Assembly (NCBI GenBank): GCA_958298945.1
Contig: OY282606.1
Location: 46,699,920-46,763,919, forward strand
Length of the DNA: 64,000 nt
Reading direction: 5' to 3'
From: Atherix ibis
Taxonomy: Eukaryota; Arthropoda; Insecta; Diptera; Athericidae
Position numbers and translations under genes: made by a program. This document shows positions 39,901-51,900 of this stretch, piece after piece (the first letter of the stretch is position 1; each line of letters begins with the position of its first letter). The notes beneath the pieces are model-generated. The model was not told the origin of the DNA. It did not search any database and saw only the letters and a list, made by a program, of their open reading frames with translations.

Positions 39901-42900
39901 TCAGAAAGAGCTGTATGGAAGACCTTCATCAAGCTTGAGCCGGTGGCAAAAAATCTTGGGCTAAACATAAATGAAGGAGTAAAACTAGTATATGGAGACA
40001 GCATCGACAGGAGACTATAGCCTCGAAAGAATTAAATGATTTTATTATTTAAAAACATAGATAACAACATAGAGAACAAAATTCACGTAGGGCTACTGGC
40101 AGCCAATAGAGCCTATTTAGGCTAGTCTAAATTATTTCGCTCGAAAATTCGGACCATAACATTGAAGCAAACGTTGTAGAAGACACTAGTCTTGTCAGCC
40201 CTCATGTATTCTTCGGAAACTTGAGTCATCAACGAAAGACTTTTAGGCCTCGTACATGATGATGGACGATTGCAGAGCCTATTTAACGACGAGATCCTGT
40301 AACGTAGCAACGACCGTCCAGTTGTGAATAAAATGAAGGCCAATAGGCTGCGGTGGGCTGGACACTTACTCCATATGAATGAGAAAGATTCTGCTTGGAA
40401 AGTCTGTAATGGCTGCTTTTAAGGTTCCAGAAGACGAGTTAGACCCTACCTTGGTGAAGCGATGGCGTTAGTTAGGACATCAAAAACATACTGGGAGTGT
40501 CTAACTGGAAGACCGCGGCGAAAAGCCGAGAAGACTGCAGTTCTTTGATTCAGCAGGCTTAGACCAGACTTGCACTTGCTGTGCCCTTAATGATGATGAA
40601 AACAGGACCATGCGGCCCGCTTGTTGCCGAGGATACCAGCATGACGCGAACTCGATGCAATTCAATATTTTGGTTATTCAAAAACCAATACTGAGCCGGG
40701 TCAACTGATGAGCAACGAAATGTTTCCCAATATACAATATTTTCAATAGCCGTTCCAATTGCTCATAATTCTTTTGAAAAGCAGAACTTTGCTCAGCTAC
40801 TAGTTACAGTAGTAATTTTATTTATATTAAATTCCTCAGAAGTAACAAAAATAAAATCTATTTAAATTACAATAAAGTCCTCCTATTGTTTTAAAAAAAA
40901 TGCATATCATATTTTCAACTTGATGCCCATGATGATAGTTGCCAATTCAAGTCAGCATACTAAATTGAAATTGGTAGCCACTCTGGAACCTGTTCAAGAT
41001 CTTATCACGGAAGCCATGAATTCTCAAACAGCAAATCGGTAGGAGTATGTAGATCATGTTCGTATAGATGTGAGCCGACAGGTGTTAGCTGTTCGGTGTA
41101 CGCAAGAAACGAATTTATTGAAACGTAGCCAAATTATTGCGTAAAATTAACGTTGTCACATTTGTGACATGAACAAATTTCCAACGTAATCCATTTTGGA
41201 ACCGTATGCAGAAATTTATTTTTTGGTTTATATTAAAAGTCAAACTGTTGAAATAATTTCTGCTCATCATTCGTTGATATTATTTTTGTAGCACTTCCAA
41301 ACTGATTGCATGAAATTTGCGTTTTGTTTTTAATTATAAAAAATGATTTCTATTTTTGTACAATCTTTAACTATTAAATTTGGACAAAAATTTAAATGAA
41401 GAAATTGCAAATAAAATTTTACGATTTTTTGGTTGGTGATCGGCTTTCCAGCCTGAAATTCATCGACTTATAAACAAATGAAGAAAGAAATATTCTGTCG
41501 GCAATTTCTGTTTAGAGATAAGATATACACAGGAATATGAGCAGAATTTGGCATTCGAAATGAAGTTGTCTCCTATTGTGAAAAAGCGATTTTCCCATAA
41601 ATGCCTGAGTGGACGACAACAGATTACCATGCAAGACGTTCCACTCGAAGTACTGAGAACGTAGAATGGATTCAGTGTGCGTGCTCGAGTTAACAAGATG
41701 TCTTTCATCATGAAAACGGCATTAGACTCATTTAAGGATCGCAGTCCTAGTCAAGAGTAACAAAATTGTGTGAAAATATTATTGTCAGAATACTTAAGAT
41801 GTATTGTAGAAAATTTCAAAATATCTTAACACTGAAAATAAGTAGGCAGTATGGATTAGATACAAATAGAGAAATTTTCAGATTTTTTGTGGACTATCAC
41901 TAAAATAAATTGATTCAAATACTTTTATTGATATAATCTACAGACTATAAACAAACAAAAATGTTGTCTTTTATAATACCGTTTACCAAAACAAAGAACA
42001 ATTAAAACAAATTAATTTAAAATTTAAAAAAATGGAAATTTTGTAAAAAAAACTTTTCTAAGAATCAAAAAAGTTACAAGTATATCCTAAATGAATTGCA
42101 ATTGTTCTAAATTCCTGTGAATGCCAACAGCCAAAATGCATCAATGCATTTGCAAATCTATGTACTCGTACAAGTACTACTCCCCTTTAGGTTCGATGCC
42201 AAGGCAAATCTGTAGCGGAATTTCTTAAATACTTCATTCGAAATCCAAAATGAGGAATCCACCACAAAGGGATCCATTGAAAACGTAGCCGAATCGTAAT
42301 GTCATTCACAGAAAATTTTGAATCAATGCCAAAATTATAATATTTCGCGGATCCCTAAAATGAGTACGTTCACTGTGTTTATATAGTAAAATTGTTTGTT
42401 TTTAATGGAAGAATTGAATGGAACTAATTATTCATAGTGTAATAAGTGTATAAGGTTTTTTTTTAGAGAAAATAAATTAATAAAACGAAGTATTTATTTT
42501 TAATCGCAAATATTAATTGCAATAATATATTTTAAGCATGAAGTAATAAAATGATCTTCAAGATTAAAAAATTTGCTTACCTTAGGTGATTTTAAATTTT
42601 TTTTCTATTATTTAACTTTGGTATATACTACAAAAAATATAAGAAATATTGAAAATTTTAAATAGAATGCTGAAAATCTACTTGTTTGAAAGACTTTAAC
42701 CTGAAATCGGTAATCCAGCAATTATAAAATCTTATTCGAAATTTCATGCCCTCATTATTTAATTAATCATAGAAATAATGGATTAGTTCAAAAATAGTTA
42801 TCAAAATTATGCAAATAAACGTTGTACTCGATCAAAGCTAAAAATTTCGTTGTAATAATTATTGGAATTCATGCAACCAGTCAACGAATGATTATGGTTT

Positions 42901-45900
42901 ATTTAAATAACAGTTGCACCTTCTATAAAGACCTGTTCAGAAAAGACAGATACAATATGGAAACGGAAAAGCGGAGCCAACTTTAGACCTTTTCGTTAAA
43001 GTAGCTACTTCCTTAAGATAAATATCTATCGTCCGGCATACCAAGTAGTCATTGTGCATTTGGTGTTTAATGATTGGACACATGTTGTTAGGTCGACTAA
43101 GGTTCGACAATTATTCTGACATCAATGATAAGATAGCTTACGTATGGCATATGTCTGGATCGATTGGAGCCTATACAGAAAAGGAGAAGGCAGTACCAAA
43201 ATTTGGTGATAGTTTTTGTTGATAATTAATAAAATTCAACTTTCTTTGAAATAGTCCAACACAGCTAAGTCATATTCAACTTCCTATGATCATCTTTTAT
43301 TCTTCGAACATCTATACATACGCAAACACTTGTCACGTACGCTATTGCAACGATTTACAAAAATAGACAATCAAATAAATCGCTATCCCCCCAGTTCCAG
43401 CCTATAAACATTCGACTTCCGGGAGAAAATGTTTATATTGAAGCAATAAAATTTTTATTTCAACATGCTGGAAAATGGTTTTCTTATACGTAAAACACGT
43501 GCCAGGAGAATTTTTTTGGAAATGGGGAAAAGGTTGAATTACAAACTATATTATTCCGAACAATATATTTTCATTTCGAATATCATTAAAAACTCACTTC
43601 CTAAATTCTACAGTTTTAAATTTAGATCCTCTTATTAAATTATGAAAGCTTTTCTTGAAACAAATCCTTTTCTAATTGTTAAAGTTTCATTTTCCTAGAA
43701 GAGCATAGTAAATTCTTTGAATGAGAAGCAACCAAATTTTTGATTATTGCCCGAACGCAATTGGGACTAAGATAATGTTTCATCAGAACTATTAAAACCT
43801 CCACAATCCGAGCAGCAACGACAACAGTCTTATCGCCGATTTAAGTCTTATATAGCCGATTTAAGTCTAATCTCTAATTTTAAATCCTTTTCATAGTACT
43901 GACACAATATTTTCATACTTTAGATATTATTTTAAATTGAAATCAAAACAAAGCTAAATTCAATAATAATATATAAATAATAAACTGAGCAGAAAAAGTT
44001 TCTAAACTCGTCACACTATATATATCGGGGGCATAAGTAGAATTTAAACTTGGGGCTTAACATTTAAGAAAAATAAATTTAAATATCAATAGTATTAGAA
44101 AAGAATAATCTCAAAAAAATTATTTAATAAGCAATAATTTCAAATGCACACGACGTTTATAGATAATTTAATTTGTCATATACAAATATCTTGTAAGGAC
44201 TTCAAGATCAATTTGAAAGAAAAAAACCATTTTAAATGTGAATTCGCCAGAATCTTTCAAATTATTTCTAATTGGTAAAGTTTTTCCGCCGTAAACCTGA
44301 CATTTAAAGAAAAACTTGCAAAATTTTCATTAACTAGATTCTGTGTGGTCTAAATAAGTATTGTAGTTAGTTCCTCATTGAATTTCCTATTCTCTCAATG
44401 ATTAGATATTCGTTCGAAAAGGGAAATGCATACAAAAATCGTATAGTAAGCCCCACATATTGTTGGCGTATCTCGTCGTTCTTGTTTAGAATGCAAAACT
44501 GATTAATAGAATCATTAACCCCGTCGCATTTAAATATCCGGAAAAGTGCTGACCAAACGCAGCTAAGTCATTAATGCTTTATGCAAGCCAGTCCAAACAA
44601 AATCGCAATGGACAACAATCGAACGGAACGAATGGAACTTATATACAATAAAACAAAACCAAAACCAAAAATAAAAATACAAATAAAATGGAGAAAAAAT
44701 TGTTCTTATGCCTTATCGAACGTGCGTCTGCGGCCGTTGGCCCAAACTATTAATAAATACTCAATTTTCCAATAGAGTAAGAAGTGGCAGTAAAATTTCT
44801 GTAAAGAAACAATGATTATGTTCTTCCTGTCGCCATTGTGGATGTGAAATCTAGACAGCAGCGTATGAAATTGGAGGGAGCCAACTTGGTAATTAGATGG
44901 GGGAGGTCTTTTTTTATAAAAAAAAATATATAGAGCTTTTGTATAAGAAAAGGTTTACGATGACCAATGTCTTTTGAGATTAATCGATTTGGGCTACGAA
45001 CGCTCCCACTATGGAGATTTGAAGAATTTTTCTATTTCTATAGAAAATTGAAAATAGAAGTTCAGAAACTATGCGCAAAATATTTTAAAAAAAAACACTA
45101 TAATTAGGAGAAATCTAAAGAATAATATGTCTTAAAAATCGAATATGAATAGTGTAGATTAGAAGAAGAAAGCTTATATTTTCTTTAATTTATCTTTGTG
45201 AATTCTTAGCGCCACTATAATTCACGCCGTTTGGCGGCTATTAAAAAATATGTCACAAGCTAAATTCGAACTCAAGATGTCCTAGTGTCACTAAATCAGG
45301 GCATTCCTCGATTAATAATAATTATATATTTTTTAAAGATTAATAACCCATAAGTATCTAAGAAATTAATGAAGTGCTTAATTTACTTTACCAAAATAAG
45401 GCCCATGAATCTGTTTCTACGCTATATATTTAGTTTCTATCTAAAAAAAACTTCTTCTATGTAAAAAAAAAACTTTTTAGTGCTAGTTATTAAAAATTAA
45501 ATTTTTTACGAGAAATTTCTGTAAATACGTTTGGTTCAATCAAAATAAATAGAAAATTATTTCACTAAGGCCACTTGATGTTGATAATTATCAAGTTCTT
45601 GTTTACGTAGCTATTCAGCCAAAGATGATTTTTTTACAAAATCTTTAATTTTATTATCTCAACGCGTTCATGTACTGTACAGCTCACCATCAATACGGTG
45701 GCTATAGCAGAGCACAAAGGTATAAGAATGATAGCCTTTAAAAATTAAGCCCCTTTCGCCTTAAATAAAAACTAAAATTTGTAAAAAATAGCTGGTTTTA
45801 AAGTAAATTGTGTTGCCTTTATTAGCTAAAATAAATGAATATCTTTTAGACACAGTGTCGCCAAATTTCCTGTATTTTTTTTTAATCCACGTAGATTTTA

Positions 45901-48900
45901 CAATTCAATTATAATTTGGGATTTGCAAAGAATTTGGGATTTGCAAACCTTTTCTTATTTTTGCCCGAATATTTTCTGTTAGGCTTGGGTCAAGGATTTG
46001 AGATAATCCCGAAAACAACTTTTAAGCTGTGATGATTCTTGGATTGTGGTCCTGCACGATAAGTCCATTATATCTTGAATTGGTTTTAAAGCAAAAACCC
46101 TATATTTTGCATCATTATCTCACTCGTACATCGTGGACCATAGAAAACTTAATTTCTATTCAATATAATAATTAGAAACACTAGATGGCGCTTTACGAAC
46201 TCAACAAATCCTAATTAATAAACACTTAAAGGGCACTCCGGCTGTATCACAGCTGGAATCGAACTCAGGGCTACTGTATACTAGACTCAGGCGTTCCGAC
46301 TGTCACTAAGCAGGTCATCTATAAGATCTCTGTTATTTTAATACTATTAATAATGATTTTAGTATATTTTCTCTCGAAGCAAGAGAATTTTGACTGATTC
46401 TTTTTATGAAAAAGAATTATTTTAGTCCTTATACTGTTTATCATGGAATGATAATATTTTTGAAAAACTCTTCTTAATAAGACTAATTAAAAATTATTTG
46501 GATAAAAATAAATTTGTGATAAATAACTCTAAAATATTTAACATATAAAAACTAAGAAATTTAGTATTTTTAAATGTCCTTTGAAAAAAATATTTTTTTT
46601 CCAAAATAAAAACCTCCATCAAGACCATTTCTTAAATTGGGCATTTTATTATTTTGATCTAAAACTTTATTTTTTTAGTATTTTGAACCTTTTTGAAATT
46701 AATTATTTTGATTAGTGTAAAAAATTTTCATATATAAAATGTTCAAGAAGAGATAAGCCTCTTCTCAAAAGAGACATTCTTATCTGAAAAGAATGAAATT
46801 CTGCAGAGACTATTACAAATTATATTTTTATTTATATAGAAATAAAAGAAATGCCAAAAATATGATCACAGTAACAAAAACGACACACTCGTTCAAACTT
46901 ATCGAAATAGCGATTAATGAGCGCCAAAGTCAGAAGTTTAAGGTCATCTGTAGAGTGTCTTATTTGGCGCATATTTGGCGTTCGAAGGAGATTCCGTTCC
47001 AAAGTGTATTCAATGGCAGAGGCAGAGATAGTGAACATATGAGCATGTCTAGTCATCATTTGCTGTGTGTTCATTTGAATCCATTCGAGAAGATTTCATG
47101 AATTCTGTGGAAATTAACGTTATGACCGAAAAGAATATTTGAATAAGGCACATGGGCTCATTTCCATCGGACAGAGACTATTTAAGTGTTCGTGAATTGC
47201 TGGCATTCAAATAGTTTTCGAAACTACCATATATCTCCATTCTTTGCCATTCTTAAATTATGTATAGTTTTTTGTCGATATTATCATTATTGACATCATC
47301 ATTATCATCACTATGACTTCTGATACTATATGAGTAAACGCCAATAAAACTACTACCAATCAAAATGGCCAATGTCAGATCCAATTTGAGCATTCGCAGT
47401 TTTGTTGCCTATTCGAATAACTCGTAATATTTTGCAGTCTTTTTATTCCGAATTTTTTCCATGGCTAGACAAGATGCATTGTGGCATATCTTTTGATGAC
47501 TCAAAATATTTATTATCATAAATTTATCAACGGGACTATAATTTTCATTTTAACTGCATTGTATGTACAACAAGTTATTAGGGTTAATGTTGCCAGATAA
47601 GAATAAATACAATTTTTCTAGTTGCTTTTAATGCAGGATGTTGAAATTTCTCCCCCTTCTCTTTAGTTTTATTATTATTTCAATAAAAAAATAAAACCTT
47701 TTCTTTTAGATTAATCTAAATAAAACCCAATTTTTTGCACATTTTACAATAAACATTGAAGAATCGTAAATTTTTTTGTTGAATAATTAGAATCAGAATA
47801 TAGAAAAAGAATTTTTTAATATTTTTTTAGTTTATATACCTGCCAAATATATAATAGAGTTTTTTTTAGTAAACTAATTTTTCCTAATTGCCAAATTTAA
47901 CTACAATTTTACCATCTTGAAAACGCAACATTTCGGTTATAATTCAAGAGCGCTCAGTGGAATGAAACCGCTGACGGTCGTTTACAGAATTTGGTAACCC
48001 AATTTTTTTTGGAAATGTTTTGAAAGTAATTTAAGTATTTTAACCATAAAATATAAAGTGTTCATTTTACTTATAAACATTGCAATTTTAATAGAAGAAA
48101 AACATTTTCTGCATGCGTAACGTGAGTAAAAGAAAAATTATTGCGTATGTCGACAAGGAAGAACTGCACATCAATCGTTCAAGAAGCGCCATTTCACATA
48201 AATTGTATTCGTACACCCGCACCACTTTGATGTGAGTATAAAAGAGCTGGGATCAGTTTTTTACTAACACTTGGGATTCCCATTCCAGGGAGTAGAAGAT
48301 ATTTCAGACTCTCTGAATAATACTGTAGAGACATGGTTTTGTTAGTACCGCCACTGACGGGTCATGGTATAGTGGTAGTAGCCTATGGGATCCGATGGTG
48401 GAGCAGTTTACATTGCTGGCTTCTAGTGCAAATAGCCTTTTAAGTTGAGGCTGGAATGATTGTTTACAACTTCTTTGACGCCAAATCCAGTCGAATACAG
48501 TCACTCAGTTGGATCTAAAGTACTGCTGGCTAATGCCGCATCCGCCACAGACGCTTACCAAGCGTGTGGGAGTTTATTGTGGAGGCGTCTTAATCTCAAA
48601 ACTGATATTCAGTGATTACTTTAGATCTAATTAATTCAAAGAGTTTACCATTAAAATAAATATTTATTTCTAGTTTTATTTATTTGATTTTGATAAGAAA
48701 TTTTTCTGGATAAAAATTTTAGTGAGACGTAAGTAATTGGAAAGTGTAAACCGATTGTTTTTTATTATTCATACATTTTCGGTTAAATATCTTTTGATAT
48801 TAAAAGTGCTTAGATAAAATTTGATACATAAATAAACTAAAAAATTAGATCTATAACGTATAACGAGTTCACCTAATTAATATCATTCACAACCTAAATT

Positions 48901-51900
48901 CAAGGCCACGTCTTTTTGATAATTAAAGCCTTCTTGACTAGTGCATGATGATAAATTATCTGAAATTCTTAAGAAGTATTAAGCCTTGTTAAGTGTATTT
49001 AGCTTATGAATCTTAAATGAAAAATATTCGGTAAAATATTTATGTTTAATCTTAAATGAAAATTAATTGGACATTTTTTTACGGAAACGAAAAGTATTTC
49101 AAACAAAAGTAAAACTATCCAAAAATTATTAATTATTAAATTTTTAATACTTTTAATAATATCTCTTTACAAATTGTTTAATTACAGATAATTGCAGAGG
49201 CACAAATATGGATGATATTTTAATAATAACAGCAAAACAAAGTGAACGGGCAATTTTATGGGCGAATTTTCTAAAAAATCGATTTGATAAAATAACTAAA
49301 CAACGCGGCCGTCAACCATTCAAGTGAGATTTTTTTTTTTAATTAAAACAAATTTTTTTTTAAAGATTAATAAAATTAAGATTAATTTTTTAACTGTTTT
49401 CATAAGCTTTCCTCAAACATGCTAGTGTATATTTTAATTGAAAAAATAATTTTATTATTTTAGTTTTATTTACATTAAAATGGATGAAGGATCCCTAACA
49501 CCAGAAATAGTTCAAAAGTGTTCAACAACAATTTTACAAATAGTCATATTATGTCCAGCATTAGTGTCACTGCCACATTCAGTTCTTATGTCACAACTTT
49601 CGAAAGTTTTGAATCCAGAAAAAGTTTTGGGAATTTTGCTGGAAGTAACTGAGGATAAAGTTTTAGAAATTCACAAAACAGGTAAGATTAATAATAAGTT
49701 TTTACAAAATAAAAACAGTCTTAAACAGTTTTCTGATAAAAGAATATTAATCATTTTATTGATTTTATAGCTTTCCCTTCATTTCGTCGATGGCGACGAT
49801 GTGTTGTTCGGGATCATGATCAATCATTTGTTGGTAATGTCTTAGGGATTGCCACAGATATTTTGGGTAGGGCCCTATGTCAACGTCCACTGTGCCATGA
49901 AACTTCTACAGTACCTTCAAAGAGTGGTTGTACTGAATCCTTTACAGTAGTGCCGCGTAAAGTTAAGGTTGGACAAAATAAAGTAATGGTTCTGCTACTC
50001 GATCCGCTGCAAAAAGATGACGTTATAAAGATAATAATTGAAAAGGCAGGCGATATTATTGAAATTACAAACTATAAAAAAAGGAATCCGTATACGCTTC
50101 AGTTTAATATACCAGGTAAATGAATTTAAATTCAGTCTTATTTTAAAATAATTCATATTGATTATGGCTTTGTTTAATGCAGAATCGTGTATGGAAATAT
50201 CAACAATGATTGACATTCGAGTCGAGAAGAATGAAAAGGAGCTCGGCAGTCGCCCTGTTAAATGTGAGAGCAGATTACGGGAGTTAGAGCAGTTATTGCG
50301 TACACAGACCTCACCAATCGAATTCATGTGCCATTCCTTAGGGATCGGACCCAGTGAACAAGATACCCTAGATTTACACCTGCTACAATGCTTCCAACGG
50401 AATATTCCACCAAATTTTCATCTTCTAAGTGGTCCATCTGAGAAACTAAATGGTTTACTACCTAATAAAGAAACAAGTAAGTTTTTGATAAAATTGGAAT
50501 TAAGGTCCAAGTAGATAAACTTAATGGTTTCTTGTATATTTTTGAATAGGCGCAGAAGAATATCCAACCTTACTACACTTCGCAGCAAAAATGGGCCTTG
50601 AAAGACTGTGCCTTCAATTATTGGAATGTCCTGGTGGGGATACAGCTTGTGAGTTGAAGAACGCATCAAACAAAACCCCATCTGATTTGGCCGAACAGGA
50701 AGGACACTTGAAACTTGCGAAAAGTTTAAAAAATTTCTCGGTAATAATATAAAATAACCATTTTGAGATGAGAGCCATTTTACTAAATAAAACATTATCA
50801 TTATTGCAGCAAATAAATGAGTTTACAACCATGTACCATTACTTCAAGGGTATAAGTGACACATCAGCGAATAAAATAATTGTCGAAGCACAAATTGAAA
50901 GTCCGTCATTGAAACCAAAGAAAATGGATCCAGAGCCGCCTAAGAAGGAGGTTGAGTCTCGGATACAAGTAGATTATATGGAGATGAGTGGCAGTGGCAA
51001 TGGCAGTGATCAAGATAGTACGGGAACATTGGCAGTGACCAATTTGAACTATATCAATATCGATTCGCAAGAAGACTGCAATCTACAGTCATCTTCTGAA
51101 AATCTGCTGGCAAAAAATATTGATCAAGTCAAAGTTCTCGATGAAACGGAGGTTTTATCGAACGTACTGAAAATTACGGAGCCCCCATATTATCAATCAA
51201 ATGCGAATAACAAGTCCGACCAATTCAGCCAGGAGTGCTCGAATTTGCTGGAAAACTGCAATACATCAAACACGTCTAGTCAGGCCGATTATATTTTGCA
51301 GCCCTCAAATATTCCCGTACACAATCCGGAGTTAAGTGACTATCTAACTCATCCATCGAACAGGCCTGTCGAGATGGCAAACTACATGAATGAACCGCTC
51401 TGTCGCTATATCCGTAAACCAGAGGAAGATGATTCACATTTTATGCTTAGCTTCGAAAAGAAGGGCCGTGATATAAAGTCGAAAAATGGTACATTGAAAA
51501 GGAATGGTAGTACCGCTTCGAAAGGCAATGTCGAAGATGAGTTGGCAGAAATTTTGACTGATTTTAAAAATAATGTATTATCAATAAAAGAAGTGGAGCA
51601 ATTGGTGGACAAATGGAAGAATCGAAATGATGTCAAACAGAGTGTTAAAGAGAAACAAGAACAGTTGGAAAAGATGCGTGAAGAATATGAAAGGATACAA
51701 CGCCAAATTAAGGATCACATGAAACGACCAACTCCATTCGAACGGATTCGGAAATTTTTTTCACGAAGCAAATCTAACGTCAGCAAACACACCAGTGAGA
51801 GCGAAGATTCCATGGACACAAAATCTTGTACAATATCGTTCCAGTCTAATCAGAGGCCTATTAGTAGTCTGAGTCTACAAAGTGTGTCAAGTTCTTCGTC

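Larger units (their letters stand above)
27945..49187 (+). other. stumps intron 1, about 21 kb
   Basis: AT-rich with no recognised host gene inside. It holds RTE-like, I-like and mariner-like remnants (32.2-33.4, 36.3-36.9 and 39.0-40.6 kb), two candidate SINEs (45.2 and 46.2 kb) and five hairpins. A 102-codon + frame at 46793-47101 and an 83-codon minus frame at 41460-41711 are unrecognised and likely chance. Large first introns of developmental genes often hold enhancers, but none can be pointed to here. Confidence 0.65.

Noticed and set aside
46793..47101. Overlapping 102-codon + and 80-codon - frames
   Set aside because: Mutual overlap on opposite strands, no domain, and location in the large stumps intron.
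48340..48450. tRNA-like A-box GGTATAGTGGTAG
   Set aside because: The downstream B box is not credible and no cloverleaf can be drawn; a single box is too weak to call a tRNA or SINE.
50768..50809. ATG at 50768 as start of a separate 633-codon gene
   Set aside because: The first 14 codons are intronic; an acceptor at 50808-50809 joins the frame in phase with the ankyrin-like exon of stumps.
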